Shown: positions 30,385 to 39,586, counted from the stretch's first letter. The stretch is 64,000 bases of DNA from Millisia brevis NBRC 105863 (GCF_001552615.1 NZ_BCRN01000006.1:62001-126000), one strand, 5' to 3'. A program made the numbers and translations. Notes: a model not told the origin generated them from the sequence alone.

Positions 30385-31420
30385 TCGTCGGGGCGCCGGG
30401 CGTCGGTCGCGCGCGGCGGGAGCGTCGGTGACTCGACGCGACCGTCGGTGCCGTCGCCTCAGGAGTCCTCCGGGCCGACGTCGATCGGACCGATCGTGGG
30501 GGATTGGTCTGACCGAAGCCGAGGGCGGCCAGCGCGAGGGCGAATCCGAGCAGCTGGATCGCACCGAGCGCCTGTCCGAGCACGACGGCACCGAGCGTCG
30601 CGGCCACCAGCGGCGACACCAGGCCCAGCAGCGAGGTCGAGGTGACCGGCAGCTTCCGCACGCTCGCGAACCACAGGGTGTACGACAGCAGTCCGCCGAA
30701 GAGCCCCAACCACAGGTAGCCGAGCGCGGCCCGCCCGTCGATGTCGGCGGGAACACCCTCGGTCAGCAACGTCAACGGCAGCAGCACCAGGCCACCGGCG
30801 GTGAGCTGCCAGCCGGCGTAACCGAGCGCCCCGACGCCCTCGGGGCGTCCCCACCGCTTCGTGAGGACCAGGCCGAGAGCCATCGCCCCGGCGCTCGCCA
30901 GGCCGGCCGCGATCCCGATCGGGTCGAACCCCGCCCCGGGGCCGATGACGACCAGTCCGATGCCGACCACCCCGACGACACCCCAGCCCAACCGCCAGGC
31001 CGACAACCGTTCCGACAGAACGCCGACCGCCAGCAGCACCACCAGCAGCGGTTGGATCGCGACCAGGGTCGCCGCGACACCGCCCGGCAGCCGTTCGGCC
31101 GCGACGAACAACAGCGGGAAGAAGACCCCGATGTTGAGCGCCCCGGTGATGCCGACCTTCCACCACCAGCTGCCGCGCGGCAGCTTCCGCACGATCAGCA
31201 GAGCCAACAGTCCGGCGGGCAGGGCGCGCATCAGCGACGCGAAGAAGGGATGCCCCGCGGGCAGCAGTTCGGTGGTCACCAGATAGGTCGACCCCCAGAT
31301 CGCCGGCGCGGCGGCGGTCACCAGGGTCAGTCCGAGTCGATTCGCCGCGATCCGGCCGAGAACGGTCGCCCGTGGCGGTGCGGTCGAGGGCGCCGGGGCG
31401 GCAGGTGTCGTCGTTGTCAC
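30218..31420 (-). CDS. EamA/DMT-family transporter, possibly frameshifted at its C-terminus
   Basis: Ten hydrophobic segments in two EamA repeats (APAIWGSTYLVTTELLPAGHP opens the first; AAPLVAATLGAVVLGQ-like VSPLVAATLGAVVLGQALGAIQ is in the second) mark a drug/metabolite exporter. The hydrophobic core ends at LALAALGFGQTNPP. The remaining roughly 90 residues are Arg/Pro/Ser-rich and run antisense into the LysR gene. A one-base insertion at the C5 run (plus-strand G5 at 30498-30502) would instead give a short tail TIGPIDVGPEDS and stop at 30459, so a recent frameshift or read error is suspected. GTG 31420 is chosen; ATG 31462 adds an unlikely leader. It is divergent from a LysR gene. Confidence 0.8.
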   Translation of the reverse strand: MTTTTPAAPAPSTAPPRATVLGRIAANRLGLTLVTAAAPAIWGSTYLVTTELLPAGHPFFASLMRALPAGLLALLIVRKLPRGSWWWKVGITGALNIGVFFPLLFVAAERLPGGVAATLVAIQPLLVVLLAVGVLSERLSAWRLGWGVVGVVGIGLVVIGPGAGFDPIGIAAGLASAGAMALGLVLTKRWGRPEGVGALGYAGWQLTAGGLVLLPLTLLTEGVPADIDGRAALGYLWLGLFGGLLSYTLWFASVRKLPVTSTSLLGLVSPLVAATLGAVVLGQALGAIQLLGFALALAALGFGQTNPPRSVRSTSARRTPEATAPTVASSHRRSRRARPTPGAPTTTAGPAAGGRSARRTRSRASSDAGYTRDRRGPVGYSKSARPQRRADCDTARSPRG

Positions 31421-31478
31421 CGGATCCACGGTCCCGAAGTCGGGCCCATCAATCCAACACATACTTTTCAGAGCAGCG

Positions 31479-31493
31479 ATCGTGGCCCACGAT
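31479..31493. promoter_or_regulatory. 15-bp palindrome upstream of LysR gene
   Basis: ATCGTGG-C-CCACGAT is a perfect palindrome ending 7 bp before the LysR ATG at 31500, in the gap with the divergent EamA gene. It is a candidate autoregulatory site. Confidence 0.55.
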
Positions 31494-31499
31494 GGATCG

Positions 31500-32450
31500 A
31501 TGGAGCTTCACCAACTGCGGTACGTCCTGGCCGTGGCCGAGACCCAGAACTTCACCCGGGCGGCCGAACAGTGCTACGTGGTGCAGTCGGCCCTCAGCCA
31601 CCAGATCAAGCATCTCGAGAACGAGTTGGGCGTCAAGCTGTTCGCCCGCACCAGTCGACGGGTCGAACTGACCGAGGCGGGCCGCGCCTTCCTGCCCGGG
31701 GCGCGCGCTTGCCTCGAGGCCGCCGAGCGGGCGGCGGCGGACGCGGCGGCGGCCGACGGGCGGATTCGCGGCCGGCTGACCATCGGGGTGATCCCCACCG
31801 TCGGGGCGATCCACATGCCGTCGGTGCTGCGCGACTTCCACCTGGCCTATCCGGAGGTGCGGATCACCCTGCACGAGGCGAGCAGCGACACCCTGATCGC
31901 CGCGATCGACGACGGCAAGGTCGACGTGGCGCTGCTCGGGCTTCCGGAATCCGACCCGGCCCGACGGGTCCGCACCCGCGAGTTGGCCCGCGACCGGCAT
32001 GTGGCGGTCATGAGCACCGCGCATCGGCTCGCGGACCGCACCTCGCTGCACCTGTCGGAGTTGATGGGGGAGACCTTCGCCGATTTCCCGGCCGGCTCGC
32101 CGGGCCGCGCGCAGACCGACCTGGCCTTCGAGAATGCCCGCCTGCAGCGCACGGTCGCCTTCGAGGCGGCCGACCCCGCCCTGGTCGTCGGGCTGATCGA
32201 ACAGAATCTCGCGATCGCCCTCCTGCCGTCCGTGGTGGCTCCGGTCCGGTCCGATCTCGCGCGAATCCCCTTGGTGGACGGACCGACCCGCATCGAATAC
32301 CTGGCGTGGAGTCTGTTCAATCCCAGCCCGGCCGCGGCGGCGTTCATCGAGGTGGTCGCCGCCGCCATGCCACCGACGCCGACGCCGACGCCGGACGATG
32401 CTCAGGCCGAGGAGTCACCGTTGTCGGTGAGCAGCTCCCGGTCGAGGTGA
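31500..32450 (+). CDS. LysR-family transcriptional regulator
   Basis: 316-residue LysR protein of the group starting MELHQLRYVLAVAETQNFTRAAEQCYVVQSALSHQIKHLENELGVKLFARTSRRV. This group often sits divergent from EamA-type exporters. The effector domain covers about residues 92-300, with a Pro/Thr-Asp tail. ATG 31500 is preferred to GTG 31482. It probably controls the divergent EamA gene through the palindrome at 31479. Its last 49 bp overlap the convergent TetR gene. Confidence 0.9.
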   Translation: MELHQLRYVLAVAETQNFTRAAEQCYVVQSALSHQIKHLENELGVKLFARTSRRVELTEAGRAFLPGARACLEAAERAAADAAAADGRIRGRLTIGVIPTVGAIHMPSVLRDFHLAYPEVRITLHEASSDTLIAAIDDGKVDVALLGLPESDPARRVRTRELARDRHVAVMSTAHRLADRTSLHLSELMGETFADFPAGSPGRAQTDLAFENARLQRTVAFEAADPALVVGLIEQNLAIALLPSVVAPVRSDLARIPLVDGPTRIEYLAWSLFNPSPAAAAFIEVVAAAMPPTPTPTPDDAQAEESPLSVSSSRSR

Positions 32451-33061
32451 AGAATCCCGTCGGCGGCGAGCCCGACGGTCAGCTCGCCGAGGATCTCGGT
32501 GTCCAGACCCGACCGCAGCGCCGTCCGCGCCCCGCCGATCGCCAGGCCCACCAGCAGCTCCGCCATCGCGTCGGCCCGGGGCGCGGCCGGCGGGTGCCCG
32601 CCCTCGGTGAGGCGTCGGTGGATCATCTCCGAGACCCGCTCGTTGACCGACACCACCAGTTCGTCGTACACCCGGTTGGCCGCGTCCGGGCGGGGGCTGT
32701 GCGCGAAGATCAGCCGGAAACCGGCCGGACGGGTGCGGGCGAAGCGGAACAACGCCAGGATGTCGTACCGGATCTCATCGCGCACCGACAGTGATTCCGA
32801 GGCGGTGTACGCGGTGAACAGCGCATCGGTCAGCAGGCCGACCTCGCGCTGGAAAGCGCGCAGGTAGAGCGCCTCCTTGTCGCCGAAGTGGGCGTACAAC
32901 GTCGGTTTGGTGACCTGCGCGGCCTCCGCCAACTCGGCCACGGTCGCGTCGCGGTAGCCCAGACGATCGAAGACACCCACCACGGCGTCGAGCAAGTCGT
33001 CGTCCGTGGGGCGATGACCCGAACTCTTGGGAGCTCGGCGCCCGCGTTCCGGCCTGGGCAC
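32402..33061 (-). CDS. TetR-family transcriptional regulator
   Basis: 219-residue TetR protein. HTH region: LGYRDATVAELAEAAQVTKPTLYAHFGDKEALYLRAF. The ligand domain contains RPAGFRLIFAHSPRPDAANRVYDELV, a type seen in TetR_C_14-like regulators. GTG 33061 follows AGAGG at 7 nt. No divergent target is close enough to assign. It overlaps the convergent LysR gene by 49 bp. Confidence 0.88.
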   Translation of the reverse strand: MPRPERGRRAPKSSGHRPTDDDLLDAVVGVFDRLGYRDATVAELAEAAQVTKPTLYAHFGDKEALYLRAFQREVGLLTDALFTAYTASESLSVRDEIRYDILALFRFARTRPAGFRLIFAHSPRPDAANRVYDELVVSVNERVSEMIHRRLTEGGHPPAAPRADAMAELLVGLAIGGARTALRSGLDTEILGELTVGLAADGILHLDRELLTDNGDSSA

Positions 33062-33215
33062 TGCACAACCTCTTCACATCCGAATTGGTGTGACACACAG
33101 TATGCAGCGAGATTGCCGCGACGGCAGAATTCGGACGATATACCGGATATCGACGGCGATTTCGGGCGGCATAACGGACCGGGCGCAGCGGCGTCGTGTC
33201 CGATATCGTCGCGCT

Positions 33216-33554
33216 GTGACCGAACAACTGTTCTCCTACGGGACTCTGCGTCAGGACGATGTGCAGGAATCCCTCTTCGGTAGGACCGTCCCGTCGGTCG
33301 CCGACGCGATCCCCGGCTACCGGCTCGAGTGGTTGCCGATCACCGATCCGGCGGTTATCGCGACCAGCGGGTCCGACCGTCACCCGGTGCTGCGCCGCGG
33401 CACCGCGGCCGACAGGGTCGAGGGGGACCGTCTCGCGATCGACATCACCGAGCTGGCAGCCGCCGACGACTACGAGGTGGACGACTACATCCGTATCCGG
33501 GTCACCCTCGCCTCGGGTGTCGACGCCTGGGTCTACGTCGCCGGGAACGACTGA
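33216..33554 (+). CDS. Gamma-glutamylcyclotransferase-like (AIG2/GGCT fold) protein
   Basis: 112 residues. The N-terminal FSYGTLR is the substrate-binding hallmark of the GGCT fold, followed by VPSVADAIPGYRLEWLPI. An acidic patch at YEVDDYIRIRVTL could supply the catalytic Glu. It may release 5-oxoproline from gamma-glutamyl compounds, but many bacterial members are untested. GTG 33216 has no clear ribosome site. Its last 22 bp overlap the convergent luciferase-like gene. Confidence 0.8.
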   Translation: MTEQLFSYGTLRQDDVQESLFGRTVPSVADAIPGYRLEWLPITDPAVIATSGSDRHPVLRRGTAADRVEGDRLAIDITELAAADDYEVDDYIRIRVTLASGVDAWVYVAGND

Positions 33555-34705
33555 GCCGCGGATCGCTGCCGCACCGGCCAGCCGTTGCCGCGCCCGATCC
33601 CTCGGCCGGTCAACCGGGGAGCGACGGTCTCGACGAAATCGTGCATGCCGGCGGGGCTGTGTGCGAACTTCACCACGAATCCGTCGCAGGCCTCCGCCTC
33701 GAGCCATCGATTCATGACTGTGGCGATGTGTTCGCCGGTACCCGCGACGGCGAGGTGTCCGCGGCTGCCGGCGATACGGTCGATCAGATCCCGCCAGGTC
33801 GCCGCGTCGCCGATCCCGCGGGCGATCGTGTCGAGCACCCCCGCCCGACTCCGGATGCCCTGATGGTTGCCGTCGAGCACCACCTCCCGAAGCGGGGTGT
33901 CGAGCCCGGATCCCGGTAGTTCGACCCCGTACATCCCGAGCATGTGACGCGCGGCGTGTTCGGTGACCAGGGCGTTGAGCCGGCGTCGCAGCTCGTCGGC
34001 TGCGGACGCGGTCGGCCCGATGATCGTCAGGATCCCCGGCAGCACCCGCAGCTCGTCCGGATCGCGCCCGAAGTCCGCCGCGCGCCGGCGCAGATCGAAA
34101 CGGGTGGCACGCGCCGCCTCCAGGGTCGGCGCGGCGATGAACACCACCTCCGCGAACCGGGCCGCGAACTGCCGACCCGCCTCGGAGGCGCCCGCCTGCA
34201 CCAGCAACGGCCGATCGGCGCCCCAGCGGTCGAGCACCTCCCGAACGACGCCCTCCGCCAGGCGATAGCGCTCGTCGTGTTCCGGCACCGCGACATCCCC
34301 GAAGGAGCGGGCGGTCGCCGGGGCGCCGGTGGTCACGATGTTCCACCCGGCCCGGCCACCGGACACCGCGCCCAGGGTGCGATACGTGGCGGCCAACTGT
34401 TCCGGGGTCGCGAAGACCGTCGAGCCGGTGACCACCGCACCGATATCGGGGACCGCGGCGGTCACCGCGGCGGCCAGGGTGGTCGGCTCGAAGGGCCATC
34501 GGACCACCGACTTGACCAGGGGGTCGAATCCGACGAAGTCCGCGAAGAAGATCCCGTCGAATCCGCCGCCGGCGAGCGTGCGGGCCACCTCGACGTAGTA
34601 GCTCGGATCGGACAGTCGTTCGATCGGGGAACCGGGCAGTCGCCAGGCGCCCTCGTGGTCGCCGGAATGGTGCATATCGCCGAGCAGCAAGGGGATGGCA
34701 CTCAT
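33533..34705 (-). CDS. LLM-class FMN-dependent monooxygenase (NtaA/SnaA/DszA family)
   Basis: 390-residue two-component flavin monooxygenase using FMNH2 from a partner reductase. The luciferase-like barrel shows GGGFDGIFFADF, the signature GAVSGGRAGWNIVTTG and VPEHDERYRLAEGVVREVLDRW. The SGGRxxWNxVT motif marks the NtaA/DszA group, which oxidises N- or S-containing or desaturated organics. ATG 34705 follows GGAG and overlaps the upstream gene's stop (ATGA). It is last in a four-gene operon with a short LLM protein, an SDR and an acyl-CoA-dehydrogenase-like enzyme. Substrate unknown; a DszA-like sulfone role is only one option. Confidence 0.88.
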   Translation of the reverse strand: MSAIPLLLGDMHHSGDHEGAWRLPGSPIERLSDPSYYVEVARTLAGGGFDGIFFADFVGFDPLVKSVVRWPFEPTTLAAAVTAAVPDIGAVVTGSTVFATPEQLAATYRTLGAVSGGRAGWNIVTTGAPATARSFGDVAVPEHDERYRLAEGVVREVLDRWGADRPLLVQAGASEAGRQFAARFAEVVFIAAPTLEAARATRFDLRRRAADFGRDPDELRVLPGILTIIGPTASAADELRRRLNALVTEHAARHMLGMYGVELPGSGLDTPLREVVLDGNHQGIRSRAGVLDTIARGIGDAATWRDLIDRIAGSRGHLAVAGTGEHIATVMNRWLEAEACDGFVVKFAHSPAGMHDFVETVAPRLTGRGIGRGNGWPVRQRSAAQSFPAT

Positions 34706-35271
34706 CGGGTGATCTCCTCGGCGGTGGTGACATTCGGATCCGCGACGGCCGGCCCGGCGGCGATCGGAACGGTCCGTTGGGGTCCCGGTGGGGCGTCCAG
34801 CGCGGCGTCGATGCGGTAGTGCCGACCGGTGAACCGGACCGGGCGCACCCGGTCGGTGTCGACGTGTACGCCCGACGCGCGATCGTTGATCACCGCGTCG
34901 GGCGCCCACGAGGTGAGCAGCCCGGCGACGATACGGGCGGCCTCGGCGGCGCGTTCCGGTTCGACGTCGACCGGGGTCCACGCGAGACGCCCACCGGACA
35001 GCTTGTCCAACTCCGCCAACCGGCGGGCGATCGCGTAGGGATGCCAGCGAGGTGTCGGCACCCGCAGGGTGGTGTGGATGCCGGGCACGGCCGTGATGAT
35101 CGCCGCCGCCAGAACAAACGGATCGATCCCGGGGGCGTTGTCGACGTCGATGACGAGTCGCTCCGGCGCGGTCTGCCGCAGTTCGGCGAGCACCGCCTCC
35201 GGTGCGGCGTCGTCGGTGAGGTTTAGGACCACCGCATTACCTACCGCACTGTCCGCCGCCGCCCCGCTCAC
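34702..35271 (-). CDS. Short luciferase-like (LLM) protein, about half the usual length
   Basis: 189 residues with weak but clear resemblance to the N-terminal half of LLM monooxygenases: VLNLTDDAAPEAVLAELRQ, ELDKLSGGRLAWTPVDVEPE, and FTGRHYRIDAALDAPPGPQRTVPIAAG. The usual C-terminal barrel half is absent, and the opening strand is degenerate. It is tightly coupled on both sides (GTGA with the SDR, ATGA with the full LLM enzyme), so it is translated and retained. It may be a partner subunit of the following LLM enzyme or a decaying copy. Confidence 0.72.
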   Translation of the reverse strand: MSGAAADSAVGNAVVLNLTDDAAPEAVLAELRQTAPERLVIDVDNAPGIDPFVLAAAIITAVPGIHTTLRVPTPRWHPYAIARRLAELDKLSGGRLAWTPVDVEPERAAEAARIVAGLLTSWAPDAVINDRASGVHVDTDRVRPVRFTGRHYRIDAALDAPPGPQRTVPIAAGPAVADPNVTTAEEITR

Positions 35272-36065
35272 GGCCGCTCCGGGGCCGGTCGGTACTCTCC
35301 GACGTACCGCCCGCCGTCGACGACATACTCGGCGCCGGTCGAGAAGCGGGACGCCGCCGAGAGCAGGAAGACCACCAGGGCGCTGATGTCGGCGGGCTGC
35401 CCGGGGGTGCGGATCACCTGATTCGGCAGGATCGACGCGCCGAGACCGGCGATGAAGTCGGTCTCGATCCGCCCCGGGTGGATCGAGTTCACCCGAATAC
35501 CCCAGTGCCCCAGATCGATCGCCGCCGACCGGGTAAGCCCGCGCACCGCCCACTTCGTGGTGACGTAGGCGGCCCGGTCGGCGATGCCGATCATCCCGGC
35601 GATCGAGGAGACGTTGACGATCGATCCGCCGCCGGCGTCGCGCAGGGCGGGCGCCGCCGCCCGGATGCCCAGCAGCGGACCCTCGACGTTGACCCGGTGG
35701 ACCTGCCGGAACTCGTCGACGTCGAGGTCGGTGACCGAGCCGGAACCGAAGATCCCCGCGTTGTTCACCAGCCCCCGCACGTCGCCGAGTTCGCGGGCGG
35801 CGGCCACCGCCGCGGTCCAGGAGTCCTCGTCGGTGACGTCCAATTCGACCGCCGCGGCGGCGTCACCCAGGTCGTCGGCGACCGACTTCACCCCGGCGAC
35901 GTCGATATCGCCGAGCAGGACCCGCCCGCCGGCGGCGACGATTCGCCGCGCATGGGAGGCACCCATGCCCTTCGCTCCGCCGGTGACGATGTGCACGCCG
36001 CCGGCGAGGGCCTCCGGGGTGAAGATGCGGTCGATGTTCCCCTGTTCCGAGCTGCCCGGCGACAT
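35268..36065 (-). CDS. SDR-family oxidoreductase
   Basis: 265-residue classical SDR: cofactor motif TGGAKGMGASHARRI, D-V-T-D, NNAG in VNNAGIFGSG, catalytic Ser in VNVSSIAG, YVTTKWA with Tyr and Lys, and HPGRIETDF. ATG 36065 lies 1 bp after the upstream dehydrogenase stop; its own stop overlaps the next gene (GTGA). NAD(H) is likely because of GDIDV at beta 2. It presumably handles an alcohol or ketone in the catabolic operon. Confidence 0.9.
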   Translation of the reverse strand: MSPGSSEQGNIDRIFTPEALAGGVHIVTGGAKGMGASHARRIVAAGGRVLLGDIDVAGVKSVADDLGDAAAAVELDVTDEDSWTAAVAAARELGDVRGLVNNAGIFGSGSVTDLDVDEFRQVHRVNVEGPLLGIRAAAPALRDAGGGSIVNVSSIAGMIGIADRAAYVTTKWAVRGLTRSAAIDLGHWGIRVNSIHPGRIETDFIAGLGASILPNQVIRTPGQPADISALVVFLLSAASRFSTGAEYVVDGGRYVGEYRPAPERP

Positions 36066-36066
36066 C

Positions 36067-37281
36067 TCAGAGCAGGCCGAGCGCGAACGTGCCGATGTAC
36101 GCGCGGATCGCGTCGGAGTTCGGCGGGTGGAAGGCGCCGGCCCGCACGTCGCGGTACAGCCGCTCCAATTCGTTGCGGCGGTGCAGTGATCCGGCTCCGG
36201 CGATGTCGAGCGCGGCGTCGGTGACGCTGCGTGCGGTGCGGGTGCCGTTCTCCTTGGCGGCGAACAGCCGCAGCAGAACCCGGTCACCGAGATCCTCCCC
36301 GGCGGTCAACGCCGCGGTCAGGTTGTCGAGCTGCCCGGTGGTCGCCTCGAGCGCCAATTCCGCCTCGGCGACGTGATATTGGATGAACGGCTTGTTCGCG
36401 ACGGTCTCGTTGCCCAGGCTCAGAGCGCGCCTGGAGGTCGCGGTGGCGATCGCCAGGTCGAGCGCGCGGCGGGCCACGCCGAGGTAGATGTTGCCCAGCA
36501 GCGGCAAAACCCACGGGAAGATCGCGGCGACGTAATCGTCCGGCGGCGTTCCCAATTCGAAGACGCCGACGGTGCGGTCGGCGGGCACGAAGACGTCCTT
36601 CAGCACGGTGTCGTGGCTGGCGGTGGCCCGCACGCCGAGGGTGTCCCAGGTCTCCACCGTCGAGACCCCGACGTCCTCGCGGGAGACGAAGGTGTGCACG
36701 ATCCGCGGATGCTCGGGGTCCGAGTTGTCCCGGGCGTGGATGCCCAGCCAGGTCCAGGCGGGGGAGAGCGAGGTGAAGATCTTGTGCCCGTCGAGTCGGT
36801 AGCCGCCCTCGACCGGGGTGGCGATCGTCAGCGAGTCGTCGATGGCCAGGTCGTTGCCCGGTTCGCCGTGTCCGGCGGCGATCACCCGTCCGGCGACCAC
36901 CTCGTCGACCAGCCACTGCAGGCTGTCATCGCCCGCGGCGATCCGGGAGGCCAGGGCGCCCACCCAGTAGAGGTGCATGTTGATGCCGAGCGCGGTCGCC
37001 GGGGCGTAGCTCGCCAGCCGGCGCTGCTCGAGGTTGAGCTCGTGGAGCGACAGCCCGAGCCCGCCGTGCGAGCGGGGGATGACCGCGCGCAGGTAGCCCA
37101 GCTCCCGCAGATCCTCGAGATCGTCGGCGAAGAAGGTGTTGTCGCGGTCGTGCGCGACGGCCCGCTCCCGGAAGCGCTCGAGGGTGTCCTCGGGGAGCAC
37201 ATAGGACGGAGCCGACGGTTCGGTGGCGGTCTCGACGGTAGCGATGTCGGCCCGATCGGTGCCGATGTCTGTTTGTGTCAT
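36067..37281 (-). CDS. Acyl-CoA dehydrogenase-family flavoprotein
   Basis: 404-residue ACAD-fold flavoprotein: N-terminal helical domain, beta domain HGEPGNDLAIDD...YRLDGHKIFTSLSPAWTW, and C-terminal helical bundle ending RRNELERLYRDVRAGAFHPPNSDAIRAYIG. I do not see the clear catalytic Glu context of true acyl-CoA dehydrogenases, and the HPPNSD C-terminus fits the FMN-monooxygenase-like branch (DszC/SfnC/HsaA relatives) as well. It is first gene of the SDR-LLM-LLM operon and divergent from LysR by 41 bp. Either dehydrogenation or flavin-dependent oxygenation is possible. ATG 37281 follows AAAGGA. Confidence 0.85.
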   Translation of the reverse strand: MTQTDIGTDRADIATVETATEPSAPSYVLPEDTLERFRERAVAHDRDNTFFADDLEDLRELGYLRAVIPRSHGGLGLSLHELNLEQRRLASYAPATALGINMHLYWVGALASRIAAGDDSLQWLVDEVVAGRVIAAGHGEPGNDLAIDDSLTIATPVEGGYRLDGHKIFTSLSPAWTWLGIHARDNSDPEHPRIVHTFVSREDVGVSTVETWDTLGVRATASHDTVLKDVFVPADRTVGVFELGTPPDDYVAAIFPWVLPLLGNIYLGVARRALDLAIATATSRRALSLGNETVANKPFIQYHVAEAELALEATTGQLDNLTAALTAGEDLGDRVLLRLFAAKENGTRTARSVTDAALDIAGAGSLHRRNELERLYRDVRAGAFHPPNSDAIRAYIGTFALGLL

Positions 37282-37322
37282 CGTGATTCCTTTGCTGGAG
37301 TGCGTACGCGGGCGGGCGCACG

Positions 37323-38267
37323 ATGGGTGAAGTGAGAACCGAACATGTTCGTACCGCTCTGGCGATCGCGGAGACGGCCTCTTTTCGGGCCGCGGCGCTA
37401 CGGTTGGGGATCAGCCAATCGACAGTCAGCGCCCATATCGACTCGCTGGAGACAGAACTGGGCGTCACTCTGTTCGAACGCTCCCGCAGCGGGGCGCGCC
37501 TGAGCGCGGCCGGCCGCCTCGTGCACTCGGCCCTGCTCGGCCTGCGCGATGCCGAGGATGTCCTGCGGGATGCCGCCCGCGGCGCGATCACCGACACCAG
37601 CGAGGTGATCCGGGTGGCCGCCGTGAACGCGGCGGTCACGACCGTTCTGCCGGAGAGCCTGCACGCGCTGGTCGACGACCCCGCCGTCGAGGTGCGCGTC
37701 AGCATCCGCGGCTCGCGCGACGTCATCGACCGGATCCGTTCCCAGCGAGCCGATCTCGGGGTGATCGCCTACGAGGTCGGCCGCGAACCGGACAGCGTCG
37801 GTATCCGCATCGATCCGCTGCTGACCGGTTCGGTGGGGGTGCTCACCCCGCCGGGGCATCCGATCGCCCGGGCGCGGCGGGTGACCACAGCGGATCTGCG
37901 CGGTCAGCGGCTGGTGGCCTTCCACCCCGGCTACCTGATGCACGCGGTCGCCGAACGGCTGCTCGCCGACGCCGACGTCCGGGTGGTCTCGCACGTCGAT
38001 TCGACCCCGGACGCGATCCGGCAGGTCGCCGCCGGTGTCGGGATCTGCCTGGTACCGGATTTCAGTGTGGTCGCCGGCGACGCCGACGAGTGGCGGGCGC
38101 TCGAGGGGGCCGCGGACCGCATCGGCCTGGCGCTGATCCGCCGCGAGGACGCGGTGCCGTCGTCCCGGCTGCGGCGGCTCGAACAGGAGATCCATCGGCA
38201 CGCGGCCGACTACCGCCGCCGTCACGGCACGCCCACCGGCAGCACGACCGTCCGGGTGACGGTGTAG
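37323..38267 (+). CDS. LysR-family transcriptional regulator of the catabolic cluster
   Basis: 314-residue LysR protein: HTH VRTALAIAETASFRAAALRLGISQSTVSAHIDSLETELGVTLFERSRSGARLS and an effector domain from about residue 93. ATG 37323. The gap to the divergent acyl-CoA-dehydrogenase-like gene is only 41 bp, so its operator must overlap that promoter. It sits between the two halves of the cluster and converges with the aldehyde dehydrogenase gene (46-bp overlap). It probably controls both operons. Confidence 0.9.
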   Translation: MGEVRTEHVRTALAIAETASFRAAALRLGISQSTVSAHIDSLETELGVTLFERSRSGARLSAAGRLVHSALLGLRDAEDVLRDAARGAITDTSEVIRVAAVNAAVTTVLPESLHALVDDPAVEVRVSIRGSRDVIDRIRSQRADLGVIAYEVGREPDSVGIRIDPLLTGSVGVLTPPGHPIARARRVTTADLRGQRLVAFHPGYLMHAVAERLLADADVRVVSHVDSTPDAIRQVAAGVGICLVPDFSVVAGDADEWRALEGAADRIGLALIRREDAVPSSRLRRLEQEIHRHAADYRRRHGTPTGSTTVRVTV

Positions 38268-39586
38268 TCCTCGATCGCCGCGCGCACGCCCTCGCGCCCC
38301 CGTCCGGAATCCTTGACGCCGCCGAACGGGGTGAGATCCGAACGGAACGTGGGGATATCGCCGATGACCACCTGCCCGACCTCGAGGTCGCGGGCGGCCC
38401 GGAAGGCGAGGTCGATATCGCGGGTGAAGATGCCGGCGCTCAGGCCGAACCGGGTGTCGTTCGCCGCCGCGAGGGCGTCGTCGACGTGGTCGTAGGGCAG
38501 GACCGATACCACCGGGCCGAAGAGCTCCTCGGTGATCGCCCGGACATGAGCGGGGGTGTCGACCAGTACCGTCGGCTCGATGACCCGCCCGTCCCCGCTG
38601 CCCGACCCGCCGGTCGCCACGCGGGCACCCGCCTGCGTGGCCTCGTCGATCCACGACCGGATGCGGCGGGCGGCGTGCTCGTCGATCACCGGTCCGACAT
38701 CGTCGCGCAGGTCCTGGCGGCGGGCCGCGTCGACCAGCGCCGACACGAACGGCTCGAGGTGCGCACGGGGGACGTAGACCCGTTGCGGCGAGGTGCAGGC
38801 CTGCCCCGCGTTGTAGAACGCGAAGGTGGCGATCCGATCGGCGGCGTGCGCGATGTCGCTGTCCGACAGGTAATCCGGCGCCACGATGGCGGCCGCGTTG
38901 CTGCCGAGTTCGACGATCACCTGCTTGCGCGGCACCGCGTCGACGATCCGCCAGCCGACGGTGTCCGATCCGGTGAAGCTGACCACCGGCAGCCGCGGGT
39001 GGGTGATCAGTTCCCAGACGTCGGTTCGGTCGATCGTGGCGTCCGCGACCACCACCGCACCCGCGGGCAGACCGGCCCGCTCGATCACGCCGCGGATCGC
39101 GTCGACCGTTCGGGGCGTCCGCGGGCTGGACACCAACAGGGTCGAGGCACCCGCCGCCAACGCCGGTGCGATCTTGTGGATCGCCAGGTGCAGCGGAAAG
39201 TTGAACGGCGCCAACGCGAGCACGGGCCCGCGGGGAACCCGCAGGGTCAGGCCCAGCCGTCCGGCACCGGTGGCTTGGGCGTCGAGCCGCTGCGCGTCCG
39301 GGTGCAGTCCGATCGCCTCGTGGGCGCCGATCCGCGCGATCGCGGCCGCCCGCTGCGCCTCGATCCGCGCCCACGGCGCCGGCTTGCCGGTGTCGGCGTG
39401 GATCGAGGCCGCGACGGACTCGGCGTCGGTGCGGATCGCCTCGGCCAACGACTCGAGCCATCCGGCGCGGTCGGCGGCGGTCGCCGACCGAGTCTGCGCG
39501 AACCCCGCCCACACGGCGTCGACGAGCGCGGGCACGTCGAGCGCCGTGGAGGCGGGGCTACCGGCCGTGGTGTCCGCGAGCGTCAC
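38222..39586 (-). CDS. Aldehyde dehydrogenase
   Basis: 454-residue ALDH. N129 (FNFPLH), E226 (VELGSN) and nucleophile C264 (NAGQACTSPQRV) are present. The usual cofactor-ribose Lys position is replaced (LLVSSPRTP), and ELGG reads ELGS, so cofactor use may be atypical. GTG 39586 overlaps the upstream CMD gene stop (GTGA). It probably oxidises an aldehyde produced by the luciferase-like monooxygenase. Exact substrate unknown. Confidence 0.87.
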   Translation of the reverse strand: MTLADTTAGSPASTALDVPALVDAVWAGFAQTRSATAADRAGWLESLAEAIRTDAESVAASIHADTGKPAPWARIEAQRAAAIARIGAHEAIGLHPDAQRLDAQATGAGRLGLTLRVPRGPVLALAPFNFPLHLAIHKIAPALAAGASTLLVSSPRTPRTVDAIRGVIERAGLPAGAVVVADATIDRTDVWELITHPRLPVVSFTGSDTVGWRIVDAVPRKQVIVELGSNAAAIVAPDYLSDSDIAHAADRIATFAFYNAGQACTSPQRVYVPRAHLEPFVSALVDAARRQDLRDDVGPVIDEHAARRIRSWIDEATQAGARVATGGSGSGDGRVIEPTVLVDTPAHVRAITEELFGPVVSVLPYDHVDDALAAANDTRFGLSAGIFTRDIDLAFRAARDLEVGQVVIGDIPTFRSDLTPFGGVKDSGRGREGVRAAIEDYTVTRTVVLPVGVP

